A stretch of 64,000 nt of DNA from Shewanella sp. MR-4 (GTDB lineage Bacteria; Pseudomonadota; Gammaproteobacteria; Enterobacterales; Shewanellaceae). Positions 16,247-24,562 of this stretch are shown piece by piece. The notes under the pieces were generated by a model. That model was given only the letters and a program-made list of their open reading frames with translations, was not told the origin of the DNA and ran no database searches. The DNA lies in contig NC_008321.1 of assembly GCF_000014685.1 (NCBI RefSeq), positions 4,585,001 through 4,649,000 of the forward strand. The letters are read 5' to 3'. How positions within the stretch are numbered: the first letter of the stretch is position 1; every line of letters begins with the position of its first letter. The position numbers and the translations under genes are program-made.

Positions 16247-17197
16247 ATGAATTTTTCATCGATAGTCTCGCAACTTAAGCAACCTCATCGCCTTGTATTT
16301 ATCTGCGCCGCGCTACTGTGTCTCGCGCCTGTTATCTCATCCCCTATGGCGCTTGTGCTCGGTTTTACCTTGGCCAGCCTAGGTTGGGTGCCAAACGACT
16401 GGAATATCGCCGCCCTCACCAAAAAATTACTGTCCTATTCGATTATCGGCTTAGGCTTTGGCATTAACTTCAATGCCGCGATTGAGGCCAGCAGCCATAA
16501 CCTAGGATTAATTGTCGGCTCGATTATTTTTACGCTGATCTTGGGCTTTTTGGTGACTCGCGCTTTAAAGTTTGACCCGATCACAGGGCACTTAATCGCC
16601 TCTGGCACCGCCATCTGTGGCGGCAGCGCCATTGCCGCCGTATCACCCGCCATTAATGCCAAACCAGACCAAACCGCCACCGCATTAGCCTGTGTATTTG
16701 TACTCAACTCGGTGGCATTGTTTTTATTCCCCGCCCTCGGACATTTGCTCAATATGAGCCAATACGATTTTGGCGTGTGGAGTGCCATCGCGATTCACGA
16801 CACCTCCTCAGTCGTCGGCGCGGCCTCTGCCTACGGTGATGAAGCACTTAAAACCGCCACGACCATTAAACTGGCGCGCGCACTGTGGATTATCCCCATC
16901 GCCCTTGTCAGTGCGCTGATCTTTGGCGGCGATAAACGTAAGCTTAACCTACCGTATTTTATCGGATTTTACTGTTTAGCCATCGCAATCGCCCATTGGT
17001 TACCGCAGTTTCAGCCGCTCTACGACACGCTGTTTATGGTATCGAAACGTACCTTGGTCCTGTGTCTGTTCTTGATTGGTGCGGGGATTACGGTGCAAAA
17101 AATGCGAGCGAGCGGCCCTAAGCCTTTGCTGCTGGGCGTGGTTCTGTGGGCGGCGATAGGAATTACGTCTTTAGGTTATATTCTGTATTTTCAATAG
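16247..17197 (+). CDS. YeiH/UPF0324 family membrane protein (putative sulfate exporter family)
   Basis: A 316-residue polytopic inner-membrane protein with about 9-10 spans. The family pattern is clear: LLSYSIIGLGFGINF near residue 65, GTAICGGSAIAAVSPAI near 123-139 and HDTSSVVGAASAYG near 184-197, the conserved loops of UPF0324 (PF03601). Members are named putative sulfate exporters, but transport has been shown for few. AAGGCG precedes the ATG. The usual LysR-type partner (YeiE) is absent here; an inverted repeat upstream is the only regulatory candidate. Confidence 0.9.
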   Translation: MNFSSIVSQLKQPHRLVFICAALLCLAPVISSPMALVLGFTLASLGWVPNDWNIAALTKKLLSYSIIGLGFGINFNAAIEASSHNLGLIVGSIIFTLILGFLVTRALKFDPITGHLIASGTAICGGSAIAAVSPAINAKPDQTATALACVFVLNSVALFLFPALGHLLNMSQYDFGVWSAIAIHDTSSVVGAASAYGDEALKTATTIKLARALWIIPIALVSALIFGGDKRKLNLPYFIGFYCLAIAIAHWLPQFQPLYDTLFMVSKRTLVLCLFLIGAGITVQKMRASGPKPLLLGVVLWAAIGITSLGYILYFQ

Positions 17198-17246
17198 ATT
17201 GGATTTGAGCCTAACGGCTCAGATTGATGAGCTAACGCGGGAAGCT

Positions 17247-17399
17247 TTATTCGGCGTTGGGTTTAATCCGCCAAGCCAACCCCAGTACCCCTAAAAAGGC
17301 GGAAAATTCGATCAGCGAGCGGAGTAATCCTGTGGTTTGCGTGGATGCAACCAAGGCAATAAGGCAAAACACAATCAGCAGCGAGTTTTTCAATTGCAT
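17247..17399 (-). CDS. 50-residue small membrane protein
   Basis: A short frame on the minus strand encodes a peptide with a hydrophobic N-terminal half (LLIVFCLIALVAS) and a second hydrophobic segment (FSAFLGVLGLAW), ending in RIKPNAE. GGAGG directly abuts the ATG at 17397-17399, so the better spaced start may be the TTG two codons later (6 bp from GGAGG). The two-segment layout with a polar tail looks protein-like rather than random. No family recognised. It lies convergent to the YeiH-type gene and downstream of the LuxR-type regulator. Confidence 0.5.
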   Translation of the reverse strand: MQLKNSLLIVFCLIALVASTQTTGLLRSLIEFSAFLGVLGLAWRIKPNAE

Positions 17400-17505
17400 C
17401 CTCCGACGAACTTAGGGGATGCTCATTATTGTTTAGAACCAAAAAGCCAGCCAATATCGATTTTCAATAACAAATAGCTATAACAACTAAGCCTGAGAGT
17501 TTAGC

Positions 17506-18051
17506 TTAAGCGGCTTTATGGGCGCTATCGGACTCGTTTGCCGCCAGTTCTTGGTTATGTTCTTGAATAAAATCCTCCATAAACCAAGCACAAAAGGTGT
17601 GGCGACCATCTACGTCGGCCTTGCCATAAATGGTCGATGCCTGTTGGCGCACGGTTTTCTCTTTTGTCTGTCTCACTTCGGCAATTTCTTTAAAACTCAG
17701 CCCTTTAAGCAATAAAAATGCGACTTGCTGCTCGCTCTTGGTAAAACCCCAAGTATCAAACTGGTTTGCAACGGCTTGGCTGTATTCCTGTCTGGCGGAG
17801 CGCATTTGGGTCGACATATTGTCGATTTTTTTATCGGCATACTCGAGGCGTTTTGCTAAGGCTTTTACCTCGCGCGAGCGGCGAATTAAATCGTAACTGA
17901 GGTAGATGGCTCCAACGGCGGTGAGCACTAAGAGTATGGCTTCCTGCACTAAATGCCATTGCGGAATGCCTAATTGAATGTCGGAACTAATGTCAAAAAG
18001 CTTAAAGCACATGATGAGTGCCAACAGACCAATAATGACAATATCCTTCAT
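17506..18051 (-). CDS. membrane-anchored LuxR-type transcriptional regulator
   Basis: A 181-residue protein. Two membrane segments lie near residues 3-20 (IVIIGLLALIMCFKLF) and 34-54 (EAILLVLTAVGAIYLSYDL), followed by a charged, probably coiled-coil stretch (residues about 60-95). The C-terminus is a LuxR/GerE-type helix-turn-helix: FTKSEQQVAFLLLKGLSFKE, then IAEVRQTKEKTVRQQ. No receiver or ligand domain is present, so the signal is probably sensed at the membrane. It diverges from the RND efflux operon at 18196 and a near-perfect 20-bp palindrome lies between them, which makes control of that operon and of itself likely but unproven. Confidence 0.82.
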   Translation of the reverse strand: MKDIVIIGLLALIMCFKLFDISSDIQLGIPQWHLVQEAILLVLTAVGAIYLSYDLIRRSREVKALAKRLEYADKKIDNMSTQMRSARQEYSQAVANQFDTWGFTKSEQQVAFLLLKGLSFKEIAEVRQTKEKTVRQQASTIYGKADVDGRHTFCAWFMEDFIQEHNQELAANESDSAHKAA

Positions 18052-18090
18052 CTAAAACTCCTAAATAAAAGCAAAATCAATCAATTATTT

Positions 18091-18110
18091 TATGGGACAT
18101 ATGTACCATA
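18091..18110. promoter_or_regulatory. 20-bp palindrome between LuxR-type regulator and RND efflux operon
   Basis: TATGGGACATATGTACCATA reads the same on both strands except for one symmetric pair. It lies 40 bp before the regulator start codon and 86 bp before the first efflux gene, the expected position of a shared operator. Confidence 0.55.
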
Positions 18111-18195
18111 GGCGGATTTATGATACAGGTCCCCGACGACTTTCAGCCGTCAATCCCTACACTGACAGCATTGTTTAATACCACAGAATCATCTC

Positions 18196-19398
18196 ATGTC
18201 TGTCAGTTCGTCTTGTATCAAGTTAAGTCTGTTGACCAGCTTAGTCGGCAGTAGTTTCCTGTGTCTTGCGGCGGAAGCCGAACTTTCCCAAGCGCTTTCG
18301 AGCAGCCAAGCTAGGTTGGCCCATATCACTTCGTCGAATACCCAATCGGCAAATTTATCCAGCTCGACCTGGCTCACTGGTCTGCCGAGCATTAGCTTAA
18401 GTCACCTCGGGAGCTTGGATAATAGTAACAGCTACGAGCAGGAACTCTCAGTCAATTTGCCATTTAAATCGCCCGCGCTACACAGCAGCGATAAGCAAAT
18501 AAAACAGCTCGCCGAGCAAATTCATCAACAACAAACGGCGCTGCAAGCCTTGTATCTCTCGGGATTATTAAGGCAGAGCCTGTGGGAATACCGCCAGAGC
18601 GAAGTCAAACTGGCGCAGCTTGAGCGCAAACAGCAGTTGCTCGATAAACTCCATCGCCAGCAAAAACAACTGACCGATGCGGGGGAATTGCCACTGGCCA
18701 ACACTCTGCTACTGGAGCGGGAAAGTGTCGATATCGCCTTAAGCCGCGCCGATATTCTGCAACAACAAGCCCAATCTTTAGCCCTATATCAACAGCTGAC
18801 GGGCCAAGATCAAATGCCGAGCGCGATAGAAGAAACTGACCGCCCGCTTGGTAAGGGCGCAGAGGCCTTAGCCCAACATCCCCTATGGCAATTGCTAAAG
18901 CTGCAACAACAGCAACACTTGCTGCTGATCCAAACTCAGCAAGCGGGTGAGCGCGATCCTTGGACCGTCTCACTCACAGCCAAAAATACCGCGGATACGG
19001 GCGTGGATGATCAGCAGTTAGGCATAGCCGTGTCAGTGCCCTTAACCTTGGGCTCGGCGCTATCCCAAAGCGATTTATCCCAATGGCAACAAGCGAATAC
19101 CGAGCAAAGCCTCAATCTTGACCGTAGCGCACTCGAGCTTAAAAACCAGTGGGATCAATTAGTCCGCCAGCAAACTAACCTCGTCGAGCAACAGCGCCTA
19201 CTCACCCAAGCGCTCGCCCTCAGTCGCACCATTACCGAGGAACTCGCCAAGGTAAAAGATCAAGATCAGGTGAGTTATGAAGTCTGGCTGCGCCGCTATA
19301 TGGAGGCGCTCGACACCGAATCCCGCTTGGCGCTCAATCGCGTCAGCTTGCAACAACTGCATTCTCAACAACTCCAAGCCTTAGGAATTTCATTATGA
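18196..19398 (+). CDS. TolC-family outer-membrane efflux protein
   Basis: A 400-residue outer-membrane factor, a little shorter than typical CzcC/CusC proteins. It begins with a signal peptide (CIKLSLLTSLVGSSFLCLAA). The body is rich in Gln and Leu with long heptad-like helices (LAEQIHQQQTALQAL, LEQQRLLTQALAL region) that form the periplasmic tunnel. A lipobox is not clear. It overlaps the adaptor gene by 4 bp (ATGA) and is the first gene of a tightly coupled efflux operon that exports its substrate straight across the outer membrane. Confidence 0.85.
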   Translation: MSVSSSCIKLSLLTSLVGSSFLCLAAEAELSQALSSSQARLAHITSSNTQSANLSSSTWLTGLPSISLSHLGSLDNSNSYEQELSVNLPFKSPALHSSDKQIKQLAEQIHQQQTALQALYLSGLLRQSLWEYRQSEVKLAQLERKQQLLDKLHRQQKQLTDAGELPLANTLLLERESVDIALSRADILQQQAQSLALYQQLTGQDQMPSAIEETDRPLGKGAEALAQHPLWQLLKLQQQQHLLLIQTQQAGERDPWTVSLTAKNTADTGVDDQQLGIAVSVPLTLGSALSQSDLSQWQQANTEQSLNLDRSALELKNQWDQLVRQQTNLVEQQRLLTQALALSRTITEELAKVKDQDQVSYEVWLRRYMEALDTESRLALNRVSLQQLHSQQLQALGISL

Positions 19399-20423
19399 TG
19401 GCCAAGTACGGCGCATGCCTTCTCTGTTTATCCGCGAGTGTTGTAGGTTCGGCGCAGGCCGAAAGCTTAGCCATTAGCGCCTTAGGCAATCTCGACCTCA
19501 GTTACACCCAACCACAAAGGGTCGCCAGTTATGAGGGCAACCCATTGCCAGCGCAGGTTGAAATCCTCCTCGGCAATGATTACTGGATCAGCACGCCCGA
19601 GAATATCCAGCAGGTGCACTTTCTCGTCGGCCAAGGCCAGCGCGTCAGTAAAGGCCAAGCGATAGTCAAACTCACAGGGCCAGAAGTGTTCCACTACCTC
19701 GCCCAAGTCGAGGCCGCGGCGAGCCTGTATCAACTCGCTAAGAGTCGTTATGAGCGCAACAAACCTTTGCTCGCCAATGGCAGCATAAGCGCCGAAAAAT
19801 GGCGTGAGATCAGTCAGGACTATTTCACGACTCACCTCGAATACGAGCATATGCAGCACTTTATGGAGCGCGTCCACAGCACGGATGCGGCTACCGACTC
19901 CTTAGTTGTCGCCGCGCCCGTTGACGGTATCGTTAAACTCAATGCCATCAGCGGCCCCTATATGGCCGGGGATCAGCTGTTTTCACTGGTGCCCAATAAC
20001 AGCATCCGCGTCAAAGTGAATGTGCCGACAGGGCAGTCTCATTCCCTGTCGGCCATCAACATTAATCAATGCCATATCGCGATTGAGTCATTGTCGGCGA
20101 TTGCCGAAGGCGCCTTTGTTACGGCTTGGTCATCGGCGGTGCCGCAGGAATGTAACCTGTTGTTAGGCCAGCAAATAACAGTGGTTCCCGAGTATCAAAA
20201 AGCCGTGTATTTACTCCCCAAAAACAGTGTGTTTAGTTGGGAGCAAGACAGCCAAGTGTTCACTCTGTCCGATAACCAGCTCAATGCGTTGACGGTCGAT
20301 ATTTTAGGCTCGACGCCAGAGCAATATATTGTCGCCAGCGATCAAGACTTGAGTCAGCTACAAGTCCTATCCCAGTCGGTTGCCGCCGTGAAAGGCATCA
20401 TGCTCGGTTTAGGAGGCGAATAA
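19395..20423 (+). CDS. RND efflux periplasmic adaptor subunit
   Basis: A 342-residue exported adaptor (signal peptide MAKYGACLLCLSASVVGSAQA). The lipoyl-like segments (VHFLVGQGQRVSKGQAIVKL and VVAAPVDGIVKLNAISGPYM) flank a helical hairpin, as in HlyD/CusB-type membrane-fusion proteins, and a beta-barrel domain follows. It bridges the inner-membrane pump and the TolC-like protein. No metal-binding Met- or His-rich N-terminus is seen, so the substrate is not indicated. The gene overlaps its upstream neighbour by 4 bp and ends 1 bp before the pump gene. Confidence 0.88.
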   Translation: MMAKYGACLLCLSASVVGSAQAESLAISALGNLDLSYTQPQRVASYEGNPLPAQVEILLGNDYWISTPENIQQVHFLVGQGQRVSKGQAIVKLTGPEVFHYLAQVEAAASLYQLAKSRYERNKPLLANGSISAEKWREISQDYFTTHLEYEHMQHFMERVHSTDAATDSLVVAAPVDGIVKLNAISGPYMAGDQLFSLVPNNSIRVKVNVPTGQSHSLSAININQCHIAIESLSAIAEGAFVTAWSSAVPQECNLLLGQQITVVPEYQKAVYLLPKNSVFSWEQDSQVFTLSDNQLNALTVDILGSTPEQYIVASDQDLSQLQVLSQSVAAVKGIMLGLGGE

Positions 20424-20424
20424 G

Positions 20425-23400
20425 ATGCTCACCTCTGTGATCCGTTTTTCGCTCACTCAGCGACTCTTTGTGCTGATTGTGGCGCTGATCCTCATGTTGG
20501 CTGGCGCACGCGCTTGGTTTGCCATTCCCTTGGATGCCTTTCCGGATATTTCCCCAACCCAAGTGAAGATTATCCTCAAGGCTCCCGGCATGACGCCGGA
20601 GGAAATCGAGGCCCAGATTACCGTCCCGATTGAAACCGAGCTTTTGGGTATTCCGAAGCAATCGATTCTTCGCTCGACCACTAAGTACGCCATTAGCGAT
20701 ATCACCCTCGATTTTGAAGAGGGCACGGATATCTATTGGGCGCGCCAACAGGTGAGCGAGCGCCTCTCGGCGGTCTGGGACAGTTTTCCCGAAGGCGTGA
20801 GTGGCGGTGTGGCGCCCATGAGTACGCCACTCAGTGAAATCTTTATGTTTTCACTCGAAAACCCCAATCTTTCCCTGCTGGAGCGACGTCAATTACTCGA
20901 GTGGGAAATTCGGCCGCTGCTGCGCACAGTACCCGGCGTTGCCGATGTGAATATCCTCGGCGGTTATGCCAAGAGTTTTAGTATCAGCCCCAATCCTGCG
21001 GCTATGGCGGCTGCGGGTGTGAGCTTTGCCGCGCTGCGGCAGGCGATTGTGGAGAATAATCACAACGAAGGTGCAGGTAAGCTCACCATAGGTACAGACA
21101 CCATCATAGTGCGCTCCGAGGGACGCATCGATGATATCGACGAGCTTAAACAGCTAGTGATCAAAGCCGATAATGCCAAGGTCTACCGCTTGCAGGATCT
21201 CGCTGATATCCAGATTGGCCACCTTGCGCGCTACGGCGCCGTGACAAAGGATGGTAACGAAACCGCCGAAGCCTTAATCATTGCCCTCAAAGACGCCAAT
21301 ACGGCACAAGTGGTTAACAACATTAAGGAAAAGCTGGCGCAAATCAGCCTAACTCTCCCCGAAGGCAGCCAGATAAACACCTTTTACGACCGCGCTAACC
21401 TGATCAACACCGCTATTGAGACTATTTCCAATGCGCTATTCGAGGCCGTAGTGCTGGTCATCGTATTGCTGGCGCTGTTTTTAGGGAATGTGCGCGCCGC
21501 GTTAGTGGTGTCACTATCGCTGCCACTGGCCGCACTGTTCACCTTTTTGATGATGGATCACTTCAATCTTTCAGCTAACTTGATGAGCCTCGGTGGCCTC
21601 GTTATCGCCATCGGCATGTTGGTGGACTCCTCCGTGGTAGTGGTTGAAAACATGGTGAATTTAATCGCCACTAAACAGCGTTTGCCGCGTTTGCACTTGA
21701 TCTTTCGCGCCACCAAAGACGTCGCCATTCCCGTAGTATCGGGCACGGTTATCGTCATCATAGTGTTCTCACCACTGCTCACCCTCAGTGGTTTAGAAGG
21801 CAAACTCTTCACCCCAGTTGCTATTACCATAGTGTTTGCCATGCTGTCGGCGCTGGTGTTATCGCTGACCGTGATCCCCGTGATTGCCTCGTACCTAGTC
21901 AACGAAAAGGCCGCGAAGGAACCTAAGGCCATCGAAAAGCTTAAGCATCTTTATCTTGGCAGCCTAAAGGCCTGCTTTGGTTGGCAAAAACCTTTTATGC
22001 TCACTGCCTTTAGCTTGCTGATCGTCAGTCTCGGCCTGTTTAGTCTGGTGGGGAAAACCTTTATGCCGACCTTAGATGAGGGCGATATCATTCTCCAGTT
22101 AGAGAAATCCCCTTCGATTTCCCTCGACGCCTCCATCGCTATCGATAAACAGATCCAGCAAACCCTGCTAAGCCAAATCCCCGAAATTAAGCAGATGGTG
22201 GCGCGCACCGGCGCCGATGAGATAGGTTTAGATCCCATGGGACTGAACGAAACCGATGTATTTTTAGAGCTGGCGCCCCGCAGCGAATGGCGTTTTGCGA
22301 CCAAAGAGCAGCTTATCGATGCCATCCGCACTGTGCTGCTCAAATATCCCGGCGTGAACTTTAACTTTACGCAACCGATACAGATGCGCGTCTCCGAAAT
22401 GCTCACAGGCAGTATTGGGGATGTCGCGATTAAAGTATTCGGGAATGATATCGAGACCTTAGGCAAACTCACCGGTGAGATAGAACAACTGGTCACCGCC
22501 ACTCAGGGCAGCGTCGACGTTAAGATGGCGATGATTGAAGGCAGCCCCTTTATCAATCTCACCTTAGATAACGAGCTCGCCCGTGGGTTTGGGATGAGCA
22601 CTATGGAGTTTGCCCGCTACCTCAAGAGCCAACTCGAAGGCGTGGTCGTCACCGAAGTGCTGCAAGGGAAGAAGCGCACGCCCGTGCTTATCGCTAATAA
22701 TCAGGCGCAGATCAGCAACATTAACGAACTGCAAAATCAGCTATTGGTGATGCCAGATCATTCTCTAAAACGCCTAAGCGATGTGGCTGTTTTGAGCTAT
22801 AAACAAGGCCCTATCCTGATCGAGCGGGAACAGGGAAATCGCTTTTCGGTGATCACCACCAACGTCCAAGGGCGGGATATTGTGGGCTTTGTGGAGGAGC
22901 TTAACAGCAAAATCACCAAGGAAATCAAACTGCCCAGCGGCTATAGCGTTAGCTTCGGTGGCGAGTTTGAAAACCAGCAGCGCGCCACCAGCAATTTGTT
23001 GCTGGTGATCCCTATAGCTATCGCACTGATCACTTTGATTTTATTCACCACCTTCGGCTCGCTAGCAAAATCGGGATTAATCCTCGCTAACGTCCCGTTC
23101 GCTATGATGGGCGGTATCGTCAGCTTGTATCTCTCAGGGGAATACCTCTCGGTACCCGCCTCGGTAGGTTTTATCGCCCTGCTAGGTGTCGCCGTGCTTA
23201 ACGGCGTGGTGATGGTCAGTTATTACGAACAAACCAAATACTTATTCGGTAGCCTCAGGGAACGAGTCGAACAGGGTGCCGCCCGGCGACTCAGGCCCAT
23301 TCTGATGACAGCCACCACCGCCATGTTTGGTTTGATCCCCTTAGTGTTCGCCTCGGGCCCCGGTGCTGAAATCCAAAAACCCTTGGCCATTGTGGTGATC

Positions 23401-23478
23401 GGTGGATTACTCACATCGACCATTACGACCCTGTATTTACTGCCCATGTTGTATTTTTGGCTGGAGAAACGCCGATGA
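20425..23478 (+). CDS. RND efflux pump, CzcA/CusA-like
   Basis: A 1017-residue proton-driven pump of the resistance-nodulation-division superfamily, with the N-terminal IPLDAFPDISPTQVKI motif typical of the heavy-metal (HME) branch, two large periplasmic loops and 12 membrane spans. The TM4 segment is GGLVIAIGMLVDSSVVVVEN: one Asp and one Glu are present, but the first acid of the DFG-x-x-VDGAV motif of CzcA is replaced, as in CusA. Tail motifs include FGGEFENQQRA and LRPILMTATTAMFGLIPL. Substrate could be monovalent or divalent metal or an organic compound. The stop codon overlaps the start of the DUF3240 gene (ATGA). Confidence 0.9.
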   Translation: MLTSVIRFSLTQRLFVLIVALILMLAGARAWFAIPLDAFPDISPTQVKIILKAPGMTPEEIEAQITVPIETELLGIPKQSILRSTTKYAISDITLDFEEGTDIYWARQQVSERLSAVWDSFPEGVSGGVAPMSTPLSEIFMFSLENPNLSLLERRQLLEWEIRPLLRTVPGVADVNILGGYAKSFSISPNPAAMAAAGVSFAALRQAIVENNHNEGAGKLTIGTDTIIVRSEGRIDDIDELKQLVIKADNAKVYRLQDLADIQIGHLARYGAVTKDGNETAEALIIALKDANTAQVVNNIKEKLAQISLTLPEGSQINTFYDRANLINTAIETISNALFEAVVLVIVLLALFLGNVRAALVVSLSLPLAALFTFLMMDHFNLSANLMSLGGLVIAIGMLVDSSVVVVENMVNLIATKQRLPRLHLIFRATKDVAIPVVSGTVIVIIVFSPLLTLSGLEGKLFTPVAITIVFAMLSALVLSLTVIPVIASYLVNEKAAKEPKAIEKLKHLYLGSLKACFGWQKPFMLTAFSLLIVSLGLFSLVGKTFMPTLDEGDIILQLEKSPSISLDASIAIDKQIQQTLLSQIPEIKQMVARTGADEIGLDPMGLNETDVFLELAPRSEWRFATKEQLIDAIRTVLLKYPGVNFNFTQPIQMRVSEMLTGSIGDVAIKVFGNDIETLGKLTGEIEQLVTATQGSVDVKMAMIEGSPFINLTLDNELARGFGMSTMEFARYLKSQLEGVVVTEVLQGKKRTPVLIANNQAQISNINELQNQLLVMPDHSLKRLSDVAVLSYKQGPILIEREQGNRFSVITTNVQGRDIVGFVEELNSKITKEIKLPSGYSVSFGGEFENQQRATSNLLLVIPIAIALITLILFTTFGSLAKSGLILANVPFAMMGGIVSLYLSGEYLSVPASVGFIALLGVAVLNGVVMVSYYEQTKYLFGSLRERVEQGAARRLRPILMTATTAMFGLIPLVFASGPGAEIQKPLAIVVIGGLLTSTITTLYLLPMLYFWLEKRR

Positions 23479-23780
23479 GCACGGAACAACTGCTAGTCCT
23501 GATCGCCCAAAACGATATTAAGGACGATATAGTCGACACCCTGATTGAGTTGGAGTTTTTATCCGGCTTTAGCTTGGGCAATATTTGCGGATTTAGCCGC
23601 GAGCACAGCCATTTCAATATCAAGGAACAAGTGGAAGGTTATCGGGAGTTTTGTAAGTTTGAGATTATGCACCCAGCAAGCCAGCAAAGCGCCCTGCTTC
23701 AAGCACTAGCAAAGGTCTGTAAACACAACCCTTGCCGTTATTGGATTATGCCCATCTATCAAAACGGCACACTTTCCTAA
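23475..23780 (+). CDS. DUF3240 family protein
   Basis: A 101-residue cytosolic protein whose start ATG overlaps the pump stop codon; GGAG lies 8 bp upstream within the pump gene. The pattern (DIKDDIVDTLIELEFLSGFS near the N-terminus, then VEGYREFCKFEIM) matches DUF3240, a PII-like small fold regularly encoded after CzcA-type pumps. Its role is unknown; binding a ligand and modulating the pump is a reasonable guess. It is the last gene of the efflux operon and is followed by a terminator. Confidence 0.8.
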   Translation: MSTEQLLVLIAQNDIKDDIVDTLIELEFLSGFSLGNICGFSREHSHFNIKEQVEGYREFCKFEIMHPASQQSALLQALAKVCKHNPCRYWIMPIYQNGTLS

Positions 23781-23784
23781 CGAT

Positions 23785-23819
23785 AAAGGGCATACAAAAC
23801 CTGCTGTATGCCCTTTGAT
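23785..23819. terminator. bidirectional terminator between DUF3240 and PqiA-like genes
   Basis: AAAGGGCATACA and TGTATGCCCTTT form a 12-bp perfect stem around an 8-nt loop, between two convergent genes. The A-run and T-run flanks serve both strands. Confidence 0.8.
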
Positions 23820-23822
23820 TAA

Positions 23823-24458
23823 CTACAGAATCGGTGTTGGACGACGCACTAAGTAACCACTGGCGATAGAGAGAATGCAGTAGGCGGTAAAGAAGTAGAA
23901 TCCGCTCTCAAACTGCGCCTTGGTCTTTAGCATTTCGCCCATGCCACCCGAGGCATTGCCCGCCAAAAAGGTAATGATCAGGGCCACCACAAACACATCG
24001 GCCATCGACCATTTCGCCAGCGCAGAGACGATATGATGAATGCGCCACTGCAGCGCAACCGAACTCACGCTTTGTTGTACCAACATCAGACTGAGTTTCA
24101 CTGCGGGGATAATGATACTAAACAGCATCACTAGCCCGGCCACTAAGCCATTGCCAGAGTTATATAATTCGGTGACTGTGCTCCAAATACTGCGGGTTTG
24201 CTGTAATACTTCTACCTCGCCCTTGAGGCTATTCAGTCCTAGCAAACCACTGACCATATTTAACATGCCGCGGGCACTGTCGCGCCCCGAGTCCTCATCG
24301 AAGCTCTGTGCGACCTGCTCAATCCCTTGTTCGGTGAGTTTGGCCTTATCTATGCTGCCATTGAGGCTCAAAATGGGTTGAGTCACGCCAGGAATTAACA
24401 GCGCCAAAGACAGCAGAATAACGAGAATAGGAAGGAGAGAGTTGCGTACACTGTTCAT
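23823..24458 (-). CDS. PqiA-like (paraquat-inducible protein A) membrane protein
   Basis: A 211-residue inner-membrane protein with four hydrophobic spans (near residues 8-27, 105-128, 138-163 and 183-202). The pattern PGVTQPILSL after the first span and HHIVSALAKWSMADVFVVAL near residues 141-160 correspond to the single PqiA domain. Members of the PqiA/YebS group work with MCE proteins in lipid transport between membranes, but no MCE gene is adjacent here and the zinc-ribbon cysteines of full PqiA are absent. It is an isolated single-domain version; function unknown. Confidence 0.8.
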   Translation of the reverse strand: MNSVRNSLLPILVILLSLALLIPGVTQPILSLNGSIDKAKLTEQGIEQVAQSFDEDSGRDSARGMLNMVSGLLGLNSLKGEVEVLQQTRSIWSTVTELYNSGNGLVAGLVMLFSIIIPAVKLSLMLVQQSVSSVALQWRIHHIVSALAKWSMADVFVVALIITFLAGNASGGMGEMLKTKAQFESGFYFFTAYCILSIASGYLVRRPTPIL

Positions 24459-24562
24459 AACTGGGCCCTAGAAAAACTTTGGCCCAGTGTACGGCCTTTC
24501 CCCTTATCGGGGCAATGAATGGCACCTGACAACTTGGCAGATATCAGGCGCAACGACGCACA

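Noticed and set aside
17263..17454. A 63-residue minus-strand frame overlapping the 50-residue gene
   Set aside because: No ribosome-binding site and mixed, non-protein-like composition; the 50-residue frame in another phase has hydrophobic segments and GGAGG.
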